A stretch of DNA of 64,000 nucleotides, taken from positions 310,318,627-310,382,626 of the forward strand of contig NC_080672.1 of assembly GCF_030247195.1 (NCBI RefSeq), given 5' to 3'. Positions 55,200 through 64,000 of this stretch are shown piece after piece; the first letter of the stretch is position 1, and every line of letters starts with the position of its first letter. Below the pieces are notes generated by a model. That model made no database searches. It saw nothing but the letters and a program-made list of their open reading frames with translations, and had not been told where the DNA came from. This DNA is from Topomyia yanbarensis. Lineage: Eukaryota; Arthropoda; Insecta; Diptera; Culicidae. The translations under genes and the position numbers were made by a program.

Positions 55200-56460
55200 T
55201 CCTTTCAGCGATTCGTGTATTCGTATCCATCAATGGCTAATTCATCGAACGTGGTCACGGATCTGATCACTACTGTTCTACAGTGGAATTATAGAAGCAT
55301 TATCGCGAAAAACGATTCTCTTAAAATTGTAATAAATAATTTTAAATGCGATGCGTTTGCATTATGCGAAACACGATTTTAATATTATTCTCCCGGAGCC
55401 TCAGTTGATCACCGACGGGTTTGCGATATTGCGAACTCTTCCCCGCACCGAGGTTAGTTTTAAGTGATCCCCCACGGTACGGTATGGGGTTGCCTTCATG
55501 ACGGTAATCGATATACCTCACTCCATGAGCTTTGCGACAACTTCAATGTGACCATTTTGATCATGGGTGTAATGACACGGATTCCAGCCCCTCCGGCGCA
55601 TGCGAGCGCCTTAGAGAGCTCGACATCGCTGCGATTAGATTGCATGTGAAAAGTAGTCTCTAATCCCTATGGAAGCGGCCCTCTGCCGATCGTAGTTACT
55701 ATTGCCAACGGTTTGGGGCCACCGAATACAATTAATGTTTCGTATGACCTCAGACGAAATATTGATTAGAAGAGCTATGTCTCCGCGATATCCGTCAAAA
55801 TCAAGTCCACACAGGAGCTTCTTCCTGGGAACGGGTTCCTGACTGGCTCAATTCTCGATACCGCGATTCAAACTTAGAATAAACGCGTACCGAACGCAAA
55901 CTCCGTGGGCGTCCTCCCAACTCATGGTGAGATAAAGAGTGCTCCGACCTGTACGTGGAGAAGGCCGCCGTGTATAAAAACTTCCGGCACGACGGGATAC
56001 CCGTTAGATATCGACAGTACGTGATATTAGAAACGCGAAGAATGAAGATCTTGATTAGAGCCAAGAAACGTAGCTACTGGCGACGGTTCGTTGACCGGTT
56101 AATGAGAGAAACAACGATGAGCACTCTTTGGGGCACATCCCGGCGTTTGCGAAAAGTAGCAACGAGAATGTGGAATATTCAATCCGTTGGATATTTGATT
56201 TCGCCAAGCAGGTTTATCTGGAATCCGCCCGGCACAGAAGATCCACCGCGCCGCGTCCCCTCACGATAACGCGATCAAAACACCGTTTTCGATGGTGGAG
56301 TTCTCACTTGCTCTCTTATCATGTAATAATAAAGCCCCAGAACCAAATTCAACTTGTAGAAGAATCTGCCAGACTGAAGGTAAGTGAAGGTCAGCGCCAT
56401 CCAAAATCAGGAAAGCCAGCCTCCGACCACAACACGTATCGGTCGATCTTTTAGGACAAA
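55200..56460 (+). pseudogene. Jockey-type ORF2: endonuclease and linker, decayed and truncated
   Basis: The apurinic-like endonuclease begins VLQWNYRSIIAKNDSLKIVI with NFKCDAFALCET (Glu-containing motif). It continues with HGTVWGCLHDGNRYTSLHEL and TRIPAPPAHASALE in another frame, and VVTIANGLGPPNTINVSYDL near 55690. The linker YVEKAAVYKNFRHDGIP and RAKKRSYWRRFVD (from about 55950) follows, and KPGKPASDHN-type RT fingers near 56400-56450 end the match. RT motifs A-C and the 3' UTR are missing. At least five frame changes or stops are present. Confidence 0.78.
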
Positions 56461-57189
56461 TCGAATTTTTCCATTAAAATTTCAACATAACAATGAGAAT
56501 AAATCAAATCATTCGACTGGCGTATATCAACTTTATTCTACGGTTTTTGGGTATGTTGTATTGTAACTGGAGTGCTTCTCCTTGAAAAGGTAAATTAAAT
56601 ATGACGTTTACAACATAAACGACGTGTTAAATGTTCACTGCAATTTTATTTTTTTTAGTTCAGAAATATAGGAACGATTTTCTTGCTTCCAGATCAACAA
56701 ATTCACATAGTTTTTGTGCAGGATTATCTGTTAAACGATGAAACTTTTAAACGGGTGTATTACTCCTTTCAACCCTATTTTGATAACAAATGAGAATTCA
56801 ATCAAATATAAAAAATAGAACCGACTAAGCTTCCAATAAAAATAAAAAAAAACACCCCCGATATCCCAGCCACAGAGTAGTCATTATCTGATACTTGGTC
56901 GGTTCTGTTCACCGAAGCATGGCCGGGTGAGAGGTGATCGCTGAGAATCTCTACAGCAATGCTTTGTTCAGTTTCAAGCAAACAAAAAAACAACGTTCAT
57001 TAAGGACGATACACAAAAGTCCCGACAGTCGGGTTGATCGTAAAAACCAGCAACCGTTTAAGCCATGTTGATACATGGAGCCATAAAAGATGCTCGTTTT
57101 TCACGTTCGTGGCGATGCTGATGATTTCTTTCGAAATAAGTGACTTGATACCCTATTAAAGAGCAGTTTTTAATTAAAGTTTAATCTCA
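56461..57189. other. Stretch with nothing recognised
   Basis: AT-rich, with no supported gene. Small hairpin CCCGACAGTCGGG near 57020. Confidence 0.4.
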
Positions 57190-57790
57190 ATTGGAAGTAC
57201 CACTAGCAGTCTCTTCTCCAATGCGCATTGATGATTGATTCAGCAATTAAGTGTTCTCGAACAGAATATTCATTCGGTGGGGGATGCAATTCATTCTTTT
57301 TACCCTTTCCTTGGAATAACAAAAGAGCCTTTTCCTGCTCACATTTCACTCTCCTTTTCCTTCAAACCACTATTTCCATTCAGTACGAAAACATCACACA
57401 AAGAGGGCAAAACGCAATTCAAATTCCCTTCCTCCCCACGCATTCACCGAATGCCAGGAACTGACTGGGGAGAACAAAAACGCGTCACCGATTTTGCGAA
57501 AAGTGCATTCACACCGTTCGGGAAAATTATCATATGGCTTTGCCCGTGTGCCTGTGTGCATCGTTGCGGCGGTATTGGTGTGCAGCTACTATGCAGGTCT
57601 CGGCGCCTGTATGCATATTTCATGCCTACAGTGAATGGTTGAGTAGGTCGGTCATTGAACCTGGCATCCAGCCCCTGCGCGTCTGTACCGTTCTGAAAGC
57701 TAGTTCCCCAGTACCGAACCAGCAACCCCTGTCAACCCTACTACCGGGAAGTGCATTTTCTATAGCGCGCCAACACTGACTGACACACGG
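57190..57790. other. GC-richer island, candidate regulatory/UTR sequence
   Basis: Same compositional character as the islands at 12590 and 44230. The 135-codon plus frame at 57235-57642 starts at TTG and shows no domain; a minus-strand frame overlaps it. Assignment by composition only. Confidence 0.3.
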
Positions 57791-58280
57791 CGGGTATCAT
57801 AGGCTGGTGCAGTAATGGGAAGTAAGAATCAACGCCGAGGTAATGGGTTTTTTTGCTGTTCGGGCTCTCCATTTACTAGAATATTTACTATAACGTGCAG
57901 CTTGGGATCTGGGGGTCACGAACTGTACCTACTAGCGGTTCGGTTGATTTAAAATTATACAGTTTATTTTCGACCAGCAAGAAATTTTGTTTGATGTTCA
58001 TTGGTGGCAAGACGGTCATTAAGGCATTGGATGTTTTGCTGTTTGCCGAAGTAACTGATGATAAAGATACGTAGTCAAACTTTTTCTTCCTAATTTTTTG
58101 TGTGCATTTGTGCAAGATAATTGTTTTGTTTTTTTTTCCTTTTGGTGGTGTAACTGTCAAAAACTTATCTCTGTTGCTGCAGGTGCTGTTATGTAAGACC
58201 GATAGGTTCATACATGGACCTATTAACATTTTCGTAGAAAAACATATGTTCATTTATTTTTAAATATTTTCAATAGAAAG
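57791..58280. other. Stretch with nothing recognised
   Basis: The minus-strand frame at 57888-58253 (121 codons) begins at ATG but shows no recognisable domain. Confidence 0.35.
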
Positions 58281-58302
58281 ATGAACGACGACTTTGTTTT
58301 CA

Positions 58303-58491
58303 GTAATGAGAGATGGCGTTTGGTCACGGATTTCTTGCAATAATAATTACCTTCGAAATGTTGGTAATAGACGCAATAAAATATTATTGTAAGAAATCCG
58401 TGACCAAACGCCAAACTCATTACCCATATTTTCAATGTGTCACTGACAAGCTTAGCACAAAGCTAAGCTTACTGTGATACACTGAAAATAT
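58303..58491. repeat. Two adjacent fold-backs
   Basis: First: TGGCGTTTGGTCACGGATTT (from 58314) pairs with its complement ending at 58413, arms about 33 bp with two mismatches and extended outward by TAATGAG/CTCATTA. Second, immediately after: ATATTTTCAATGTGTCAC (58426) pairs with GTGATACACTGAAAATAT (ending 58491), with an inner perfect stem AAGCTTAGC/GCTAAGCTT. The pair could be two MITEs or one cruciform-rich element. Confidence 0.75.
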
Positions 58492-58689
58492 ATTGGCAAA
58501 TTAAGCATGGGATTTGCGTTCCGACGTATTCTCATCAGAATCCGAGTGACAGGACTGAGCTAGCTCCAAAACACGAAAACACTATTCGTGTTTCTGAGCA
58601 AACCCATAGTCCTGCGACTTGGTTTGGCTTAGCAGGACAATGCAATATGCGTTATGCTATTTCGAGTGAAACTATTTAACAAAACTTAT

Positions 58690-58975
58690 TTTATTTAACT
58701 CTACCCCGTAGAGCGCCGAGGTCGGTCCGGCGCTTCCGGTGAAGCCTGACGTCCGGTTCTCTGGTGCCCGACGACCCGAACCCGGTGGTACGTTGTGCAC
58801 TACTCAACTGGTCCCCGGCGGTGAATCTAATCTACACTGGCGGAGAGTTCAAAAGCGGTAGAATTTCTTCCAAGACCCGATGTGTGGTTTCACGGCGGCT
58901 CCCCAGCTGGAGCCGCTGCTTTCTCTGCAACTCGTAGAGTATACTCGTAACTTCTCTGTTGACAGCATCTTAGAT
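58690..58975. other. GC-rich segment of unknown origin
   Basis: Abruptly GC-rich next to AT-rich DNA. The minus strand can be read as REVTSILYELQRKQRLQLGS followed by EEILPLLNSPPV and a stop, which looks coding-like but matches no domain I recognise. It may be a fragment of a retroelement protein. Confidence 0.35.
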
Positions 58976-58984
58976 ACGCTCGTC

Positions 58985-59368
58985 GTTGTACATTAGACTG
59001 ACCAGAAAATATTTTTTTTGAAAACTCAATCTGCCTACCCCTGAGCCGATTCCTAATCCCATTAGGAGTACTTGCACCAAATTTGAAGCAAATTCTACTA
59101 GTTTGGGTTTTATTGGATTTTTCGACAATTTAACTGGAGACAACCTATTAGTTCGCATTTTCGGCGTTAGGTGGCACTGTATGCATTGTATTATCATTGT
59201 AAGTGAAAATAAGAAAGGTAATTTAATTTTCTACAACTTTGGTGAAGACTGCTAGTCAATCAATGTGAGTCAGTTGGGGCCTAGCAGTGCAGGCTGTGTA
59301 TCAGTACTCGATTCCCACGAACTATACATTTTTGAGAAATAATGGTTAGGTTTAACTCAATAATATGT
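58985..59368 (-). repeat. Dispersed repeat family A, copy abutting the minus-strand LINE
   Basis: Matches 43085-43560 in the same order (TTAGGAGTACTTGCACCAAA, GATTTTTCGACAATTTA, GTAAGTGAAAATAAGAAAG, CAGTACTCGATTCCCACGAA). It joins directly to the RT relic at 59369. Confidence 0.65.
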
Positions 59369-60180
59369 TCAACAGAATAGTAACGGACCTAGTGTACTAC
59401 TTTGAGGAACTTCGGAATTATTAGAAAAGGATTCAGAAACGTTGTCACCAATTTGCACGACGACCTCGCGGTGTACAAGGTAGAATCGCAGCCAGTGGCA
59501 AAATCTCATGGTACATCCTAGTTTATCAAGCTTTGCTAGCAGTATCTCGTGGTTAACTGTGTCAAAAGCGGCCTTAATATCAGTGTAGACCGTGCCCACC
59601 TAGAGTTTCTTGGATATTTTTTCTATGCGAAACGATGTGAACCTAACTAGATTCGTTTCAACCGATTTCTAAAATTTTTAACTCGACTCTCAGCGAAGTG
59701 ATACCTGCTTTTGACACATTTCTTGTTTACCAGAAACATGACTGACCACTTCCACTCATCGGTAAATTTTTGCTGCTGAAGAGACACATTGAAAAGGTGC
59801 GTCAGTGGGATCGCTAAAATATCGGAACATTTTTTCAGCACGGCTGAAGGCATAGCACTCAGTCCTGGAGCAAAGGGCGATTTCGTTTTTTGTATTGCAG
59901 AGAGAACCGAATGTTCTGAAATGGTGAATTCATCCATATCCACCAACGGAAACAGGACGTGCCACGTTGTCGAGTTCGATGGCAGATGGCGCATCAGTCG
60001 TGAAGACACTCGAGAAGTACCTGGCAAATTGGGAGCACTTTGTCGCCGTCGTAGTCGCTACTTCGCCATTGTAGACCATCCTAGACGGAAGACCCGTTTT
60101 CTTTCGCTTCGTATTAACAAAAGTCCAGAAGTCCTTCGGATTTCGTCATAAGTTTTGTTGGATGTGCTTCACATATCCTT
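59369..60180 (-). pseudogene. Non-LTR retrotransposon reverse transcriptase, minus strand, broken
   Basis: Continues the endonuclease relic to its right. The linker RNPKDFWTFVNTKRKKTG lies near 60090-60145, in a different frame. RT fingers SAIQKTKSPFAPGLSAMPSA and VLKKCSDILAIPLTHLFNVS follow at 59780-59910. A deletion removes the next part, then YTDIKAAFDTVNHEIL (motif A) and VPQSSTLGPLLF (motif B, with Ser for the invariant Gly) end at 59369. Motif C is absent. The fingers closely resemble 34290-34500, so both are one family. The copy abuts repeat family A. Confidence 0.85.
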
Positions 60181-60196
60181 TGTACAGCAATTTATT

Positions 60197-61268
60197 TTAA
60201 CAGCGGTTCTCATTACTGGCTATTGCGAAAAAGCGCTTGAGAAAGCTTTGGCACGGATACGTTTCAGATGCCGAAACATTACGTTCGACCAGGGAACTTG
60301 CTGGAGGATGATAATTTGGGACGGATTTTTGAACACAGTCAAGGAGTAATCGATTATAGCGATCGACCGCAGCATCTACATCCACTTGATCAAGTAGTAC
60401 ATTCCTGTCGATCAGCAATAGTGAGCGGCGTAGAGCTACTAGATCAGTTTTGCGAAAATTACGACGATTGATAACTAAAGCATCTTCATATAATGGTGAA
60501 ATAATGATGACAATGGATATTTCTAAATCGGGATGATAGTTATCCACAGGAACGATCAAACTGGAATCTTTACTCACAGAACACTTAGGCAACGAATTCT
60601 CATTGACGAAGACAAGGTCAAGAAATCGAGATTGATGGGTGGAAATCGTGTTCACTTGATTCAGTCCGTGAAAAGCCATCCCGTCCAGAAGTAAGCGGCT
60701 GGCAGGATTTGTTGTCAAGGATAACGGGTTTGTGGAAGCGTATCCACGTCCAGAAGAAACCCACATGAGTCCTGAGTGGTTGAAATCGCCAAGGACTATC
60801 ATCGCATCGTTTGCATCTGCCTGAGAAGAAGTGCGCTCTATGGAGTCTAGATGGAGCTTCATAATAGAGCAATCAAGTCCTTTTTCTGGAAGAATGTAAA
60901 CAGCTCCAATAAAGTAGTTCTTCATCTGCGTAGTAATCTTCGTCCAAACTGTCTCAATGGTTGATGAACTATCCACACCAATTACACAGGAGGCAAGTGC
61001 GGAAGAAACAGCGTTCGAAACTCCCCCGCCGCGACCATGGATACTGTTACCATTCATCCGCATAATAAATCGCGTAGGAATCCCCAAAAAGCTGCATCGA
61101 TGTAATACGATCATCAAGCCAAGCTTCCGTCAGAGCGTAAATATCGTAGTCACCGTCAAGAGCAGCCAAGTACAAGTCCGCGATTTTCGTCCTTAGCATT
61201 CTCTGTCGTTTTGTTAGTACAACCGTAAACCGTCGGAGCCACGTGCCAATCGTCCCGACATATTGCAA
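60197..61268 (-). pseudogene. Non-LTR retrotransposon endonuclease domain, minus strand, frameshifted
   Basis: APE-type endonuclease that nicks target DNA for target-primed reverse transcription. From the right: IADLYLAALDGDYDIYALTE (catalytic Glu region) to about 61047, then a frame change near 61100. A single 306-codon frame follows with GRGGGVSNAVSSAL, MIVLGDFNHSGLMW (GDFN motif), SRFLDLVFVNE and a degenerate VDNYHPDLEIS in place of the usual Asp-His catalytic motif. The C-terminal part enters the linker before RT. Same element as 59369-60180 and 61214-61603. Confidence 0.87.
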
Positions 61269-61603
61269 GGACGTGATGTACCCGACGGCATGCTGGAAAC
61301 CAGAAGGTTTTCGGTTAGCGGATCATCATTTAAAGCAAAATACTTGCCTGAGAAGGGAGGTCGGACCTCCGAACGCAGGGTCGGGACGACTAAGCTGGTC
61401 GCTGGCTGGCAACACGACTGCGTCGGAGCGCTCGGGGGCTTCCGTAGTACAGTATAACAAGCGTTCCGTCCCGTTGATGGCAGCGCAGCGTGAATTTGTT
61501 TGTTCAGTCTCCACAATAGCGGCGAAACAATGCTTCTTTGTAACGGTAAAGTAATGTAGCAATGGATGTATTTTCTAATATCATCTTTGCTGTTTTCGTA
61601 CAA
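61214..61603 (-). pseudogene. N-terminal segment preceding the endonuclease, minus strand
   Basis: A 129-codon frame ending SGRLARGSDGLRLY overlaps the endonuclease start in another frame. It has a proline/serine-rich region and no recognisable domain, as expected of the ORF1-ORF2 junction or a 5' extension of ORF2. Plus-strand frames here are antisense shadows. Confidence 0.5.
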
Positions 61604-62377
61604 CCAGCTTGTTTTTTTTATTTATCTAGCTAGTATGAAGTTGGTGTAAGTTACTGACGAGGAGAGTTTGAATCACTAAAAACCAAAGGTAATATGCCCT
61701 CATTCGTAAAATTTGGTCTAGGCCACCCTTTTTTCCCGTTTGGGTATTTTCGCATTAGTACTTATACCAAAATATGGTTTCAGTTCAATATTCCACATCA
61801 GCAAACCAGAACTTCTTCGTTTACTATGGAGACATCACTTCGTACCAGTCAGTTGTTTGGGTGTTCACGTAAGACGTGTGACTTTTTGGTTTTGTGTGTC
61901 TACCTGACGCCAATTTGGTGCTGGTTTGGATTTATCTAACTAGCATTGGTGGTACACTATCAGTCAAAAGTTTAAGTTCACTTGCTTTTTTTTTGAATTT
62001 TATATAATTGAGTGTGTTTCTCAGTAAACTTTGTCAAGCACGTGCGTCTTCACTATATCATTTTGCTACGCGCTATAGGTCAGAGTGTAGGAGGGGTTTT
62101 TACGCCTTTGGGTGACGTGTAGATCACAAACAATCTTGTTATGACAGGTTGTATTCTTTTGATGCGTCGAGTACATAATACGTGTAACATCTTAGTGCTG
62201 CGAGAGCTGACTCCAAAAATTATACATCAAATTGTTTTTTTATATTTTTCTTTATTAAAAGGTAAGTAAAATGATTTTTATATTGAAAATCGAAGCTGCC
62301 GAAAAAAATATCTATTCAAATTGACCTAAGTCGAAGGTTATCGTCTCATTATTGAAAAGTGAAAAAAACTACATATT
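61604..62377. other. Stretch with nothing firmly recognised
   Basis: Sequence AGTCAAAAGTTTAAGTTCAC near 61963 resembles a Tc1-type terminus, but no partner end was found. The plus frame at 61694-61939 has no recognisable domain. Confidence 0.35.
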
Positions 62378-63300
62378 TTATGTGCCTATCGTAGAGAAAT
62401 GGGTCGAAAAATAATTATAAATAATAATATTAACAATAAGTAAAGAAAACCATAGCTTTTTGAATAATACATTAATATTGTAGGGTGAACTGTGAACGAG
62501 AAGCACGTTCATCGGCTTCCCATCGTTGCTGCTGGAACCGAAATATTGAAACATAGGAATTAGTTCTGGAACAACCAGCGTAAACTCCGACATAAAAAGT
62601 GACGATTCTTTCAACGAAATTCAAGAAAGAATTTAACGAAAACTATGCAATTTCAGAACGGTTCTGGAAGATCCTAACCTGAAGTCCTGACTGCACCTTG
62701 GAGAGATACGATCATCGAGTTTTGCAATGATCAACTGACAGTACGACAACACGTAGAGATTGCGAGGAACTCCATGAAATAGTGATAATGTTTTAGGTGT
62801 GTTTCCTCCGAAAAGGCGAAAACTCCGCAAAGCAGGTGCACTCAGTCGAGCCAGATGGATGGCGCGGTTAATATATCTGCTGAAATTATGGATGAGCGAT
62901 GATTTTTTAAGATAAGGATGTAACGGATCATTACGCAACAGTGGTAATATTTATATCGGAATGCTTTGTCCGATGTTGGTATCGAGTAAGTTCAGCTTCC
63001 GCCCCTTGGAATTTGGAAAGACGAGTTAGTTAGTTTTCACGAGCAAAACTATGCATCGGTCGCTACGAAAGCGTTAAAAAACCACTTATGGTATTTGTCC
63101 GAATTGAACGTAGCGAAAAGTTCAGGAAATGCAGATGATAAGGTATCAAAGGCAAAGCAATGATGAACTCTGTCCTGCCGTATAACGGAAGCTTCGAAAC
63201 AAATTTCACGATCATGAATATTTCAACGATTTTTTTCGGTGTAAGAATCCGAAATATTGGGACAATAATATGCAATGTTATGATATGGAGGTTAGTTATG
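62378..63300 (-). other. Cluster of minus-strand open frames, unrecognised
   Basis: Three consecutive minus-strand frames (63063-63275, 62633-62938 and 62378-62614) lie head to tail and could be pieces of one broken gene. One contains SSLIHNFSRYINRAIHLARL and LSLFHGVPRNLYVLSYC. I recognise no domain. They sit between two minus-strand retroelement relics, so a decayed transposon is the likeliest origin. Confidence 0.3.
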
Positions 63301-63479
63301 TCACGTTCGCATAAACAAAATCGTGTGGTATAAGGCTTTTTCGCGACAAAATTTGGACATCTAAAAACATAGATCTCTTGAAATATTCAACCAAAAATAA
63401 GATGTAAGTCTGTTCTATCTAAAACACATAAAAATACATTAAATGTAAAAAGCACTTCAAAAATAGCGTCAACAGCAGT

Positions 63480-64000
63480 GCATGTTCAGGAATTAAGAAT
63501 CAGAATATACTGGCTCAAATGGCACGGTCGCCGTATCTAGTCCAGGATTTGTGCATTGCCGTGTCTTCTCGTCATTTCCTGAGCAGAAAGAAAGGAGAAA
63601 GAGTAGGGAGGAAGTAGAATTAGTAGGCTGGGAAAAATAACCGAACAAAAACAAAAAGCAGGTAAGTTAAACGCACAAGTAATTTAAATCTCCTGCGAGA
63701 AAGCCTAAAGCTTTTCACCGCATTGGATAAGGAACTTTAGTATATCTCCGAGCTTCAGTCGTTCAAACTCGGTGTTGTCTATATAAGGACAGCCGAAAAT
63801 TCGAAGTTGCAATTGCGCTACTGCTGCAAAGTTGCATATCAGGTGATATGAGGTTTCGTAGTAGGATTCACAAAAATCACATGAAAATGACTCAGTACGC
63901 TGAATAGTTGCCATTTGAGAATTGAGTTTACAGTGTTTGATTAAAGAACTGGTCAGCATGCTGCAGTGATTTTTCGAAATCACTGGGCACGGTTGTTCCA
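63480..64000 (-). pseudogene. LOA-clade non-LTR element, ORF2 C-terminus and 3' UTR, cut by window end
   Basis: The minus-strand frame 63705-63983 carries LIKHCKLNSQMATIQRTESF, then the Cys/His pattern CDFCESYYETSYHLIC (C-x2-C-x8-H-x3-C), which follows RNase H in LOA/I-type ORF2 proteins. The frame ends LGDILKFLIQCGEKL and a stop. The downstream 3' UTR extends to about 63480. The upstream RNase H and RT lie beyond the window, so whether this copy is intact cannot be judged. Confidence 0.7.

Noticed and set aside
57235..57642. 135-codon plus-strand frame as a gene
   Set aside because: It starts at TTG, overlaps a minus-strand frame and lacks any domain or repeat of coding pattern.
61943..61990. 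Tc1-type transposon terminus
   Set aside because: AGTCAAAAGTTTAAGTTCAC resembles a Tc1 end, but no matching inverted end or transposase was found nearby.

Overview
The window looks like non-coding, transposon-dense DNA from a culicine mosquito nuclear genome, most likely Aedes. Basis: a mosquito-type DD37E mariner (ITmD37E) relic, several tRNA-derived SINEs with A and B boxes, LOA-, Jockey- and CR1-type non-LTR retrotransposon wreckage, and many short terminal-inverted-repeat elements (MITEs) in an AT-rich background. I found no convincing intact host protein-coding gene, no rRNA, no functional tRNA and no CRISPR array. Nothing suggests bacterial or organellar DNA. Species assignment is inference.

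Layout. 1-8 kb: MITEs, a SINE, a degenerate AAATCTGTGA tract, a perfect 201-bp tandem duplication and one abundant-looking dispersed repeat. 8.0-10.4 kb: a pogo-like TA-flanked element with no transposase, carrying a nested TTAA-flanked MITE. 12.6-14.3 kb: a GC-richer island without recognisable coding sequence. 14.5-18.4 kb: four more TIR or fold-back elements. 18.5-20.4 kb: a LOA-clade ORF2 remnant followed by an ORF1-only LOA-type element with intact ends and a target-site duplication. 21.1-26.2 kb: an ITmD37E mariner split by a 3.8-kb unclassified element. 26.5-35.7 kb: MITEs, SINEs, diverged clustered repeats and a broken reverse transcriptase. 37.7-44.1 kb: microsatellite, MITEs and SINEs. 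45.5-49.0 kb: a second copy of the 3.8-kb element in inverted orientation. 50.2-51.3 kb: a very homogeneous GGAATA array of about 1 kb. 51.5-53.1 kb: diverged relatives of the 3.8-kb element. 53.3-56.5 kb: a decayed Jockey-type element holding an opposite-strand CR1-type fragment. 58.3-61.6 kb: fold-backs and a decayed non-LTR element on the minus strand. 63.5-64.0 kb: the 3' end of a LOA element that runs off the window.

How it fits together. The elements form layers: SINE inside the unclassified 3.8-kb element, which sits inside mariner; MITE inside the pogo-like element; CR1 fragment inside Jockey. The standout structure is the pair of 3.5-3.8-kb near-identical arms in inverted orientation, 19.4 kb apart, each with the same perfect 28-bp hairpin. 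The ORF1-only retroelement is the clearest case of a potentially distinct parasitic lineage. Every transposon reading frame examined is broken, so all products listed are relics. Base identities were read by eye; no alignment or database search was run.
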